From Burkholderiales bacterium (lineage in GTDB: Bacteria; Pseudomonadota; Gammaproteobacteria; Burkholderiales; SG8-39), in NCBI GenBank assembly GCA_017880775.1, contig JADGRQ010000007.1, positions 1 through 64,000 on the forward strand: a DNA stretch of 64,000 nucleotides, given 5' to 3'. Below the pieces are notes generated by a model. That model was not told the DNA's origin. It saw only the letters and a program-made list of their open reading frames with translations, and made no database searches. Each line of letters begins with the position of its first letter. Position 1 is the first letter of the stretch. Below are positions 25,571-36,021 of the stretch, piece by piece. A program made the position numbers and the translations under genes.

Positions 25571-26786
25571 CAACCTCAAGCCCGGTATTGCCCCCGCGGC
25601 GATCCTCGCGGCGGCCGCGCTCGCGCTGTTTGCCGAGCCGTACCTGCCGCCCACGCTCTCGGGCCTGAAGACGCTGGGGCCCTACCTGGCGCTGCTGCTC
25701 GGCGCCGCGGTGGCGTACTTGTTCAACCGCGGACGCGCGTTCATTGCGCTGATTTCGCTCCTCATCGCCTACGCGGGCTACGAGTTCGCGCTGGGGGTTT
25801 CGGGTTTCGCCGCGCGCGCCGTCTACACCGCTCTGGTGGTGCTGGTGCCCGCCAACATCCTCGCCGCGCTCGCGTTTCCCGAGCGCGGCGTGCACCACTT
25901 CTACAATCATCGCTGGATGCTGCTCGGCGTGGCGGAGGCGGTACTGGTGGCCTGGATCGCCGCCGCGGGCGCGAGCGGCGTCTCGGGCACGGCGTGGCAC
26001 GCGCTGCTCGACAACGCGCTGTTGCGGTCTCCGCCCACGCCCTTGGCGGGGCGCATGCTGTTCGCCGCTGCGTTCATCGCCGCGGTTGCGCGTGCGTGGC
26101 CGAAGCCGGGCGAAACCGCCAGCGCGCTCGACGCGGCCATGGCCGGCATGCTGATCGCACTGTTCATCGCCTGCGAATGGTCGCGCACGCCGAACGTTTT
26201 CGGCGCATTCATCGCGGCGGCGGGGGCGATCCTGCTGGTGGCGCTGCTCCAGGAATCGCACCGCATGGCGTTCCGCGACGAACTCACCGGGCTGCCCAGC
26301 CGGCGCGCGCTGCAGGAGCGCATGGCGGGCCTGGGTCCCGCATATGCCATCGCGATGGCCGACGTGGACCATTTCAAGAAATTCAACGATGCGCACGGCC
26401 ACGATACCGGCGACCAGGTGCTGAAGCTGGTCACCGCGCGCCTCGCGACGGTCGAAGGCGGCGGCATCGCGTATCGCTATGGCGGGGAAGAGTTCACGGT
26501 GCTGTTTCCCGACAGCAGCATCGAGCAGGCCCTGCCGCACCTTGAGGCGATCCGCGCATCCATCGAGGGCTACCGGATGGCGATGCGCGGCGGAGATCGA
26601 CCGAAGGACATGGAGGAAGGCAGCAAGCGCCGCGCGCGCAGGGAAATCGACGCAACGCTCTCGGTGACGGTTTCCATCGGCGTGGCCGAGCCTGGAGACG
26701 AACTCACTCCCGCGCAGGTGCTCAGGGCCGCCGACGAAGCGCTGTACCGTGCGAAGAAGGGCGGCAGGAACCGCGTCAGCCGGTGA
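25560..26786 (+). CDS. membrane-bound diguanylate cyclase (GGDEF)
   Basis: A 408-residue protein. Residues 10-235 contain about seven hydrophobic segments, and the C-terminus is a GGDEF domain with the active-site loop GGEEF at 308-312. DELTGLPSRRALQERM opens the domain and MADVDHFKKFNDAHGHDTGDQVLK holds the metal-binding Asp. It should synthesise cyclic di-GMP at the inner membrane; the membrane part is a possible sensor of unknown signal. The start overlaps the preceding gene by 11 bp and the stop overlaps the next gene by 4 bp. Confidence 0.92.
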   Translation: MRSDNLKPGIAPAAILAAAALALFAEPYLPPTLSGLKTLGPYLALLLGAAVAYLFNRGRAFIALISLLIAYAGYEFALGVSGFAARAVYTALVVLVPANILAALAFPERGVHHFYNHRWMLLGVAEAVLVAWIAAAGASGVSGTAWHALLDNALLRSPPTPLAGRMLFAAAFIAAVARAWPKPGETASALDAAMAGMLIALFIACEWSRTPNVFGAFIAAAGAILLVALLQESHRMAFRDELTGLPSRRALQERMAGLGPAYAIAMADVDHFKKFNDAHGHDTGDQVLKLVTARLATVEGGGIAYRYGGEEFTVLFPDSSIEQALPHLEAIRASIEGYRMAMRGGDRPKDMEEGSKRRARREIDATLSVTVSIGVAEPGDELTPAQVLRAADEALYRAKKGGRNRVSR

Positions 26787-27973
26787 GCGGCACGGATTTC
26801 GACGTCGTCGTGCTGGGCGCGGGCGCGGCCGGCATGATGTGCGCGGCGGTGGCCGGGCGGCGTGACCGTCGCGTGCTGCTGGTGGAGCACGCGACGAAGC
26901 TCGGCGAAAAGATCCGCATTTCCGGCGGCGGGCGCTGCAATTTCACGAATCTGCATTGCGCGCCGCAGGCGTTCGTCTCGCGCAATCCGGACTTCTGCCG
27001 CTCGGTGCTCGCCGGCTACACGGCGCGCGACTTCATCGCGCTGGTCGAGCGCCACGGCATCGCTTACCACGAGAAGACGCTTGGCCAGCTGTTCTGCGAC
27101 GGGAAGGCCGAGCAGATCATCGACATGCTGCGGCACGAATGCGATGCGGCCGGCGTGTGCTGGGCGATGCCGGCGGCGATCGAACGCGTCGCGCGCAACG
27201 CGGGCGTCGGGTTCGACGTCGCGACCTCGCAAGGCGCGTTCCGCTGCGCATCGCTGGTGGTGGCGACCGGCGGACTGTCGATCCCGAAAATCGGCGCGAC
27301 GCCGTTGGGCTACCGCATCGCGGAACAGTTCGGCTTGCCGGTGGTGGCGCCCAAGCCGGCGCTGGTGCCGCTCGCGGCATCGCCCGAGTGGCTGGCGCAG
27401 TTCGGCGCTCTCTCGGGCGCATCGTTCGAGACCGTCGCCTCGTGCGCCGGGCAGGCTTTTCGCGAATCCGCGCTGATCACCCACCGCGGCCTGTCCGGGC
27501 CCGCCATCCTGCAGACCTCGACCTACTGGCAGTTCGCGGGCGGACGCGGCGCGGTGGAGCTCGATCTGCTGCCCGGGCGCGATGCGAGCGCGTGGCTGGC
27601 GATGCACCGTCGCAATAAATCGACGCTGGGGATGCTGCTCGCGGAGTTCCTGCCGCGGCGATTCGCACACAGCTTCGCCATGGCGCACGGCTGGACGCAG
27701 CCGCTCGCCGGCTTGGCGAACGCCGCGATCGAGACCATCGCGCAGACGCTCAAATGCTGGCACATCCGGCCCTCGGGCACGCTCGGTTTCGAGAAAGCGG
27801 AAGTCACGCTTGGCGGCGTGGATACGGACGCGCTCTCGCAGCAGAGCATGCAGGCGCGGGCGGTGCCGGGCCTGCACTTCATCGGCGAAGTGGTGGATGT
27901 GACGGGTTGGCTCGGGGGTTACAACTTCCAGTGGGCGTGGTCTTCGGGTTACGCAGCGGGCATGGCGGCGTAG
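26783..27973 (+). CDS. FAD-dependent oxidoreductase, HI0933/YhiN (BaiN-like) family
   Basis: A 396-residue flavoprotein with the FAD fingerprint VVLGAGAAGMMCA at the N-terminus, the family stretch KLGEKIRISGGGRCNFTN, and a C-terminal G-D box around FIGEVVDVTGWLGGYNFQWAWSSG. HI0933-like proteins are common and mostly uncharacterised; BaiN in gut bacteria acts in bile-acid dehydroxylation, which should not be transferred here. The GTG start overlaps the diguanylate cyclase stop by 4 bp. Confidence 0.9.
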   Translation: MSGTDFDVVVLGAGAAGMMCAAVAGRRDRRVLLVEHATKLGEKIRISGGGRCNFTNLHCAPQAFVSRNPDFCRSVLAGYTARDFIALVERHGIAYHEKTLGQLFCDGKAEQIIDMLRHECDAAGVCWAMPAAIERVARNAGVGFDVATSQGAFRCASLVVATGGLSIPKIGATPLGYRIAEQFGLPVVAPKPALVPLAASPEWLAQFGALSGASFETVASCAGQAFRESALITHRGLSGPAILQTSTYWQFAGGRGAVELDLLPGRDASAWLAMHRRNKSTLGMLLAEFLPRRFAHSFAMAHGWTQPLAGLANAAIETIAQTLKCWHIRPSGTLGFEKAEVTLGGVDTDALSQQSMQARAVPGLHFIGEVVDVTGWLGGYNFQWAWSSGYAAGMAA

Positions 27974-27975
27974 CG

Positions 27976-28481
27976 ATGCCGATCGTCGCCAGCAATTCGG
28001 GCGCCGCGTTTTCTCCCTGCGGCCGCTGGCGCACCCTGCTATGGCGCCGCTGGGACGCGGACCGGCCCGCGGCGAATTTCCTGATGCTCAATCCGAGCAC
28101 CGCGGACGAGCAGAAGCTCGATCCGACCTGCGCGCGGGCGCGCGACTACGCCGAACGCTGGGGCTATGGCGCGCTCATCGTCACCAACGTGTTCGCCTGG
28201 CGCGCGACCGATCCGGATGAGATGAAGGCCGCCGCGGATCCGGTCGGCGCGGGCAACGACCGCGCCATCGTGCGCGCCGCGCGCGAAGCTCGCCTGGTGG
28301 TGTGCGCCTGGGGAAACCACGGCGCGCACCGCGATCGTGCATCCAGGGTTGTCGCGTTGCTGCGCAGGGCGGGTGTGGAGGTTCACGCGTTGCGCGTAAA
28401 CGGCAGCGGTCAGCCGGCGCATCCGCTGTATCTTCCCGGTATGCTGTTGCCCACGCTGTGGACCCAGGCCAGGGAGATCCC

Positions 28482-28485
<4 letters not shown>
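27976..28485 (+). CDS. DUF1643 domain protein
   Basis: A 169-residue protein with the DUF1643 core: [66 protein letters not shown]. The function is unknown. The ATG at 27976 is 2 bp after the flavoprotein stop, and the stop overlaps cysK by 4 bp (ATGA), so it is part of a tightly packed operon from the diguanylate cyclase onward. Confidence 0.9.
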
Positions 28486-29402
<917 letters not shown>

Positions 29403-29414
29403 CGGGGAGGCCAC

Positions 29415-29981
29415 ATGCAACTGCTGGTCGCGGGGCTGGTGATTTTTCTCGGCATCCACCTGGTGCCCGCGCTGCCCGCGCTGCGGGCATCGGTGATGAA
29501 GGGTTCGGGCGAAGCCCGCTACAAGGGCGTGTTCTCGCTCCTGTCTGCCGCCGGCCTGGTGCTGATCGTCTGGGGCTACGCCATTGCGCCGCGCGGGCCG
29601 CAGTGGCTGTTGCCCTCGGAACTCGCGAGGCAAGCCGCGCCGTTCGTGGTGACGCTGAGCCTGATCCTGCTCGCGGCTGCGAACATGCGCACCCACATCC
29701 GCCGCGCGCTCAGGCACCCGATGCTGATCGGCGTCGGGCTGTGGTCGGCGACGCACCTGCTCGCCAACGGCCACGCCAAGGCGACACTGCTGTTCGGCGC
29801 GTTCCTCGCGTATGCCGCGATCGACCTCGCGTCAGCGGCGGCGCGCGGCGCGCGCAAGGACTTCCAGCCCAAAGCGCTGCACGACGCCATCGCGGTCGGT
29901 TCAGGTCTTGTGCTCGGGCTGCTGGTGATGGCCTTCCACCGGCAGATATTCGGCATTCCGGTCGTGCGTTGGGGTTTTTGA
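29415..29981 (+). CDS. NnrU family membrane protein
   Basis: A 188-residue protein with about five transmembrane segments and the NnrU opening GLVIFLGIHLVPALPALR. NnrU was named from a nitric-oxide-metabolism locus and is distantly related to isoprenylcysteine methyltransferase-like membrane enzymes (NnrU/MddA). The biochemical role here is not established. Position after cysK and before a glutaredoxin-like gene hints at thiol or sulfur metabolism. Confidence 0.87.
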   Translation: MQLLVAGLVIFLGIHLVPALPALRASVMKGSGEARYKGVFSLLSAAGLVLIVWGYAIAPRGPQWLLPSELARQAAPFVVTLSLILLAAANMRTHIRRALRHPMLIGVGLWSATHLLANGHAKATLLFGAFLAYAAIDLASAAARGARKDFQPKALHDAIAVGSGLVLGLLVMAFHRQIFGIPVVRWGF

Positions 29982-29995
29982 ACCAGGAGACAAGC

Positions 29996-30358
29996 ATGCC
30001 CCGCAGCATCCTCGACGAAGCTCAGATCCATCCGGCCATCCGCGAGAAAATCGCCACCCACCACGCCGACGTGGTGCGCGAGGTGCGCGATGCCCTCGCC
30101 GCGAACGACATCGTCGTGGTCGGCATGAAGCAGAATCCGTTTCCGAAAAAAGCGCGCAAGCTGCTCGATGCCGCCGGCCGTGCCTACAAGTACCTCGAGT
30201 ACGGCAGCTACCTCGGCGGCTGGCGCCACCGCAACGCGCTCAAGATGTGGACCGGCTGGCCGACCTTACCGATGGTGTTCGTCAAGGGCGTGCTGGTCGG
30301 CGGCGCGGACGACCTCGAGCGGCTGATCAAGAGCGGCGAACTGGCGCGCGCCAAATGA
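29996..30358 (+). CDS. glutaredoxin-like protein lacking active-site cysteines
   Basis: A 120-residue protein matching the monothiol glutaredoxin fold: VVVGMKQNPFPKKARKLLDAAG, YKYLEYGSYLGGWRHRNALKMWTGWPTLPMVFVKGVLVGG and DDLERLIKSGEL. The CPYC/CGFS position reads NPFP and the whole protein has no cysteine, so classical redox chemistry is excluded. The conserved WPTLPMVFVKG (TVP loop) and GGADDL glutathione-contact regions are kept, so it may bind glutathione or act in a structural role. The ATG at 29996 has AGGAG about 8 bp upstream. The stop overlaps the next gene by 4 bp. Confidence 0.85.
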   Translation: MPRSILDEAQIHPAIREKIATHHADVVREVRDALAANDIVVVGMKQNPFPKKARKLLDAAGRAYKYLEYGSYLGGWRHRNALKMWTGWPTLPMVFVKGVLVGGADDLERLIKSGELARAK

Positions 30359-30927
30359 GCCTTCCCGCGCCGGCGCCGCGCCGCCACCTGCACACGCGCA
30401 CCATCTCCTGCGAAGGCTACGAGCGCGACGACGGCCTGTTCGACATCGAGGCGCGCATCGTCGACACCAAGACCTACGAGGTCGAGGAGCCCTACCGGGG
30501 CTTGCGCAAACCGGGCGAGCACGTGCACGACATGCAGGTGCGGCTGACCCTGGATCGCGGCATGGTGGTGCGCGATGTCGAGGTGGCGACGAACCACGCG
30601 CCGTACGACCCGTGCTTCAGCGTCGCGTCCGCCTACAAGGGCCTGATCGGCGCGACGATCGGCCTGGGCTGGCGGCGCGCGGTGCAGAACGCGGTCGGCG
30701 GCACCAAGGGGTGCACGCACCTGAGGGAGCTGCTGATGCCGGCGGCGACGGTGGCGTTCCAGACCATCGGCAGCTGGCCGAAGGCGGGCAAGGTCGCCAC
30801 TGAAGCCGAGCCCGATGGCGAAGCGCGCAAGCCGTATTTCCTCGACGGCTGCAAGGCCTGGGCCTCGGACGGCGAGGTGGTGGAGCGGCTGTTTCCGCTG
30901 CACTACCGCGGGCCGTCGCGCGGATGA
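30355..30927 (+). CDS. DUF2889 protein
   Basis: A 190-residue protein of the DUF2889 family (RRHLHTRTISCEGYERDDGLFDIEARIVDTK; VGGTKGCTHLRELL). The function is unknown; family members occur with catabolic genes in Proteobacteria. The start ATG overlaps the glutaredoxin-like stop (ATGA). The stop is convergent with, and 1 bp from, the exonuclease stop. Confidence 0.88.
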   Translation: MSLPAPAPRRHLHTRTISCEGYERDDGLFDIEARIVDTKTYEVEEPYRGLRKPGEHVHDMQVRLTLDRGMVVRDVEVATNHAPYDPCFSVASAYKGLIGATIGLGWRRAVQNAVGGTKGCTHLRELLMPAATVAFQTIGSWPKAGKVATEAEPDGEARKPYFLDGCKAWASDGEVVERLFPLHYRGPSRG

Positions 30928-30928
30928 T

Positions 30929-31543
30929 TCAGAGCATTCCCAGCCTGCGGAAGCACAGGAACAATTCGCGGCAGGCCCAGGCATCCGTGGCCGCGTAATT
31001 GATCTGCGCTGCGGACAGGCGCGGCGCCGCCCAGTTCGACGTGCGGTTGCCTTTGGGGATGCGGAACCCGAGAAAAATCCCGGCGAGGTTGCGCAAACCC
31101 GTCTGGCGCAGGCCGTGGCAATGCGCGACGTGACCGGCGTCGAGAATGGAAGCCTCCACCAGCGGGAACACCAGCTTGAGTTGGCGCAGGTCGTGTGCCA
31201 GCGACACACCGACCTTGACGATCCGCGGTTCGGCCACGAACTCGGCGACCATCGCGGAAAAATCCAGCCGCTGCAACTGGAACAGGTACACCGCGCGCGC
31301 GGTGGCCACCTGGACCAGGCAGGGCAGATGGCTCTCACCTTTCCTGAACGCGGGCCGCGTCTCGGTATCGAAGCCGACCACGCTTTCTTCGCGGATGTCC
31401 GCCAACGCGCGCTCGGCGTGCTCCGGCGTGGCGACCAGATGCACTTCGCCCTCGTAGCGCCGGATCGGCAGGCCCGCCATTTCCTCCCGGGAAATCGTGC
31501 GAAGGAATTCGCCCGGCAACGCAGGTGCGCCGGCTCGTTTCAT
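30929..31543 (-). CDS. 3'-5' exonuclease, DEDD superfamily (RNase D-like)
   Basis: A 204-residue single-domain nuclease. Exo I is VVGFDTET, Exo II is VGVSLAHDLRQL and Exo III is NYAATDAWACREL, with the Tyr of the DEDDy subtype. It lacks the HRDC domains of RNase D, so it belongs to the short plant-Werner/RNase-D-like group acting on RNA or single-stranded DNA. I took the ATG at 31543 (MKRAGAPALPGEF). It is cotranscribed with the SDR gene upstream (8-bp gap). Confidence 0.9.
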   Translation of the reverse strand: MKRAGAPALPGEFLRTISREEMAGLPIRRYEGEVHLVATPEHAERALADIREESVVGFDTETRPAFRKGESHLPCLVQVATARAVYLFQLQRLDFSAMVAEFVAEPRIVKVGVSLAHDLRQLKLVFPLVEASILDAGHVAHCHGLRQTGLRNLAGIFLGFRIPKGNRTSNWAAPRLSAAQINYAATDAWACRELFLCFRRLGML

Positions 31544-31551
31544 CGCGGTGG

Positions 31552-32292
31552 TCAGTTGAAATGCAGTCCGCCGTTCACCGGCACCGTCTGGCCGGTCATG
31601 TAGGCGTTGGCGATCACCATCAGCACGGCCGACGCCACCTCCTCGCCCGTGCCGAGGCGGCCGACCGGAATGCGCGCCGCATTGGCGATGCGGTGCGGCG
31701 CGATCATCTCGGTCGCGATCAGCGAGGGTGCGACCGCGTTGACGGTGATTCCGTCCTTCACCAGCCGCGCGGCGTACCCGCGCGTCAGCCCCTCCATCCC
31801 GGCCTTGGACGCGTTGTAGTGGGTGCCGACCACGCCGGCGCCGCGTGCCGCGCCCGAGGAGATGTTGACGATGCGCCCCCAGCGGCGCGCGCGCATGCCG
31901 GGCCAGACCGCCTGCGTGCAGAGGAAGGCGGATTTCAGGTTCACCGCGATGGTGCGGTCGAAATCGGCCTCGGTCAGTTCCTCGAGGCTGCGGCTGAGCG
32001 CCACCCCCGCATTGTTGACCAGCACGTCGATCGGGCCGAGCGCGGCCTCCGCGCTCGCGAGCATGCGCGCCACGGCCGCGCCCTCGGAGACATCGGCCCC
32101 GAGCGCCGCGCTGCGGCGCCCGAGGCTGCGGATCGCGGCGGCGACGGCCTCCGCTTCGGCCGAGCGCTCGCGATAGTTCACCGCCACGTCGGCGCCGGCC
32201 TCGGCCAGCGCCAGCGCGATCGCCTTGCCGATGCCTCGCGAGGCGCCGGTCACCAGCGCGACACGGCCGGAGAGATCCGGAACGATCGACAT
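31552..32292 (-). CDS. SDR-family oxidoreductase, FabG-like
   Basis: A 246-residue classical short-chain dehydrogenase. The cofactor motif is TGASRGIG, followed by NNAG, the catalytic Ser in NISSGAARG, and Y-x3-K in THYNASKAG. The basic residue after the glycine motif (NYRER) suggests NADP(H). It may be a 3-oxoacyl-ACP reductase homologue or another keto-reductase; the substrate is not fixed. No fatty-acid synthesis genes are adjacent. Confidence 0.9.
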   Translation of the reverse strand: MSIVPDLSGRVALVTGASRGIGKAIALALAEAGADVAVNYRERSAEAEAVAAAIRSLGRRSAALGADVSEGAAVARMLASAEAALGPIDVLVNNAGVALSRSLEELTEADFDRTIAVNLKSAFLCTQAVWPGMRARRWGRIVNISSGAARGAGVVGTHYNASKAGMEGLTRGYAARLVKDGITVNAVAPSLIATEMIAPHRIANAARIPVGRLGTGEEVASAVLMVIANAYMTGQTVPVNGGLHFN

Positions 32293-32401
32293 CGCGCAAG
32301 TCTACTGCGCCGCGCGCTCGCGAGGCCAATCTGCGAATCGATTGACCTCGGTTAACAACGCGGCATTTCCGGGCTTGACGCGCAAGCCCGGAGTGATAAG
32401 T

Positions 32402-32593
32402 TGGTGGCGAGCTTGCAAGGGTGGGCTGTGATGCGGGATTCCTGGCAACCGTCAGGGTACCGCGCCCGGTGCCGCTGCAATAGCAGGTCAGCAAGGTCAA
32501 GCGCGGAAAGTTTCCGCGTAGACGATAGCGCCGACATGGCGCAGCCCGGTGGATCCGGGCACAAGGCCCCGCCTGCGGCGGGGCCTTTCATTT
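32402..32593 (+). ncRNA. candidate structured RNA ending in a strong terminator, family unknown
   Basis: Between the SDR gene and the OYE-family gene lies about 190 bp rich in inverted repeats on the plus strand: GCGG/CCGC with an inner CCTG/CAGG (32433-32463), CGCGGAAA-G-TTTCCGCG (32502-32518), GCGCC/GGCGC (32528-32542), GCCCGG/CCGGGC (32544-32560), then an intrinsic terminator. An upstream hairpin CCGGGCTTG/CAAGCCCGG lies at 32370-32392. No open frame in it looks real. It could be a small RNA or a leader controlling the downstream gene. I could not match it to a known riboswitch. Confidence 0.5.
32563..32593 (+). terminator. rho-independent terminator
   Basis: GGCCCCGCC-TGC-GGCGGGGCC, extended by AA/TT, followed by TTTCATTT. 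It lies about 50 bp before the OYE-family gene, on the same strand, so it either ends a small RNA or acts as an attenuator. Confidence 0.88.
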
Positions 32594-32642
32594 GTGCAAG
32601 CCCTCCTCGAAATGATCTGCGGGCAAGCGTTAAGATTCGTCC

Positions 32643-33764
32643 ATGCCACTGCTACTGCAACCGCTCGAACTGCGCGGCCTGCGCCTGCGCAACCGCTGCG
32701 TGATCTCCCCGATGTGCCAGTACTCCGCGAGCGACGGGTTCGCCAACGACTGGCACCTGGTGCACCTCGGCAAGTTCGCGCAGGGCGGGGCGGCGGTGGT
32801 GTTCGCCGAGGCGGCCGCAGTCGAGAAAATCGGCCGCATCACGCACGGCGACCTCGGCATCTGGTCCGACGAGCACTTGCCGGGCCTGCGCCGCATCGCC
32901 GGATTCCTGAAGGCGAACGGCGCCGCGCCCGCGATCCAGCTCGCGCACGCGGGCCGCAAGGCGAGCATGCAGCGCCCGTGGTTCGGCAACGGGCCGCTCG
33001 ATGCGGCCGACCGCGCGCGCGGCGACGAGCCCTGGCAGATCGTCGCGCCGAGCCCGATCGGGCTGGACGAGGGCTGGCTGGTGCCGCACCAGCTCTCGCT
33101 CGCCGACATCGACGCGATGAAGGCGGCCTGGAAGATCGCCGCCGGGCGCGCGCTCGCCGCGGGCTTCGAGATCGTCGAGATGCACTCGGCGCACGGCTAC
33201 CTCGCGCACGAATTCCTCTCGCCGCTGACGAACAAGCGCACCGACGCCTACGGCGGCAGCTTCGAGAACCGCACGCGCTTCACGCTCGAGATCGCTGAAA
33301 CCATCCGCTCGGTGTGGCCCGAAGACAAGCCGGTGTTCGTGCGCCTGTCTTGCGTCGACGGCATCGAGGGCGGCTGGACCATCGAGGATACGGTCGCACT
33401 CGCCGTGCAGCTCAAGGTCCGCGGCGTCGACGTGATCGACTGCTCCTCGGGCGGCCTGATGGGCTCGGCGACGGCGGTGCGCGTCAAGCGCGGGCGGGGA
33501 TTTCAGGTGCCGTTTGCCGAGCGGGTGCGAAAGGACGCCGGCGTGAAGACCATGGCGGTCGGGCTGATCCTCGACGGAGCGCAGGCCGAACGCATCCTGC
33601 GGGCGGGACAGGCCGACCTGGTCGCGATCGGGCGCGAGGCGCTCTACGACCCGAACTGGCTGCTGCACGCCGCAGCCGCGCTCGGCGCCGAGGGCGGTTT
33701 CGAATCCTGGCCGGTGCAATACGGCTGGTGGCTCGACAAGCGCCGGCAGTCGATGTCGCGCTGA
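32643..33764 (+). CDS. NADH:flavin oxidoreductase, Old Yellow Enzyme family (YqjM-like)
   Basis: A 373-residue FMN enzyme. NRCVISPMCQYSASDGFANDWHLVHLGKFAQGG is typical of the YqjM/xenobiotic reductase subgroup with its Cys flavin modulator. IQLAHAGRKAS carries a catalytic His, and EIVEMHSAHGYLAHEFLSPLTNKRTDAYGGSFENR and VAIGREALYDPNW are further family blocks. Such enzymes reduce activated alkenes of unsaturated carbonyl compounds. The gene follows the strong terminator and structured region upstream, and the next gene starts 13 bp downstream. Confidence 0.93.
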   Translation: MPLLLQPLELRGLRLRNRCVISPMCQYSASDGFANDWHLVHLGKFAQGGAAVVFAEAAAVEKIGRITHGDLGIWSDEHLPGLRRIAGFLKANGAAPAIQLAHAGRKASMQRPWFGNGPLDAADRARGDEPWQIVAPSPIGLDEGWLVPHQLSLADIDAMKAAWKIAAGRALAAGFEIVEMHSAHGYLAHEFLSPLTNKRTDAYGGSFENRTRFTLEIAETIRSVWPEDKPVFVRLSCVDGIEGGWTIEDTVALAVQLKVRGVDVIDCSSGGLMGSATAVRVKRGRGFQVPFAERVRKDAGVKTMAVGLILDGAQAERILRAGQADLVAIGREALYDPNWLLHAAAALGAEGGFESWPVQYGWWLDKRRQSMSR

Positions 33765-33777
33765 TCCGGGTCGCGCA

Positions 33778-34443
33778 ATGATCCGTTCCGCCTTTTTCTC
33801 CGCCGCCACGATCCTGTTCGCAGCGTTCCTCGCTTCGAACGCGTTCGCGCAGGCGCCGCACACGCACCAGCACAGCTTCGCCGACGCCGACAAATGGAAG
33901 GAGGTGTTCGACGACCCGGCGCGCGACGAATGGCAGAAGCCGCACCAGGTGATCGATGCGCTCGCGCTGCCGAGCACCGCAAGCGTTGCGGACATCGGCG
34001 CGGGCACCGGGTATTTCGCGGTGCGCCTCGCGCACATGGTCTCCAAGGGCCGCGTCTACGCGGTCGACACCGAGCCCGGGATGGTCAAGCACCTCGCGGC
34101 GCGCGCGAAGGAAGCCGGGCTTGCCAACCTGCAGGCGGTGGCCGGCGGCGCGGACGACCCGCGCCTGCCCGCGAAGATCGACCTCGCGCTGCTGGTCGAT
34201 GTCTATCACCACATCGACGCGCGCGGGAAGTACTTCGCGAAACTGCGCTCGTCGCTCAAGCCCGGCGGCCGCGTCGCGATCATCGACTTCAATGCCGCGT
34301 CGCCGGTCGGCCCGCCGCCCTCCGAACGCCTCGCGCCGGAGGCCGTCAAGGCCGAAATGAAGGCCGCCGGCTAGGCGCTCGCCGCGGAGCACGCGTTCCT
34401 GCCCAACCAGTACTTCCTCGTCTTCGAGCCGGCGGCGCGCTGA
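33778..34443 (+). pseudogene. exported class I SAM methyltransferase, interrupted by a late TAG
   Basis: The frame starts with a signal peptide (MIRSAFFSAATILFAAFLASNAFAQ) and carries the SAM motifs VADIGAGTGYFAVRLA, VYAVDTEPGMV and ALLVDVYHHI. A TAG at 34372-34374 ends it after 198 residues, yet the same frame continues for 22 sense codons with the family-type ending HAFLPNQYFLVFEPAAR up to TGA at 34441-34443. The TAG stands where a Tyr codon is expected (AAG-Tyr-ALAAEH). So this is either a nonsense mutation, possibly still partly active because only the last strand is lost, or a sequencing error. Periplasmic location is predicted from the signal peptide. Confidence 0.8.
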
Positions 34444-34489
34444 GCGGCTGGACGCGCTGAAGGATACTGCGGCAGTCACCGGCCCTGTC

Positions 34490-35875
<1,386 letters not shown>

Positions 35876-36021
35876 GTTCGTGTTCCTTGCGGATGACGGG
35901 ACGCGCCTGATTTCAATAATCAGAACGAGCGCAGCCCGTCGCTGCACACGCCGTGCTTTATGTGCATTGGAATGCGCATACTTTATGGGCATCAATTGAC
36001 CCGTGCAATGCCCCAGTACCG

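Noticed and set aside
32402-32593. SAM-I/IV-type riboswitch
   Set aside because: A GGCAACC...GGTGCC pairing with a bulged A recalls the P3 helix of that clan, but the kink-turn and pseudoknot elements could not be found and the downstream gene is not linked to methionine metabolism. Kept only as a structured RNA of unknown family.
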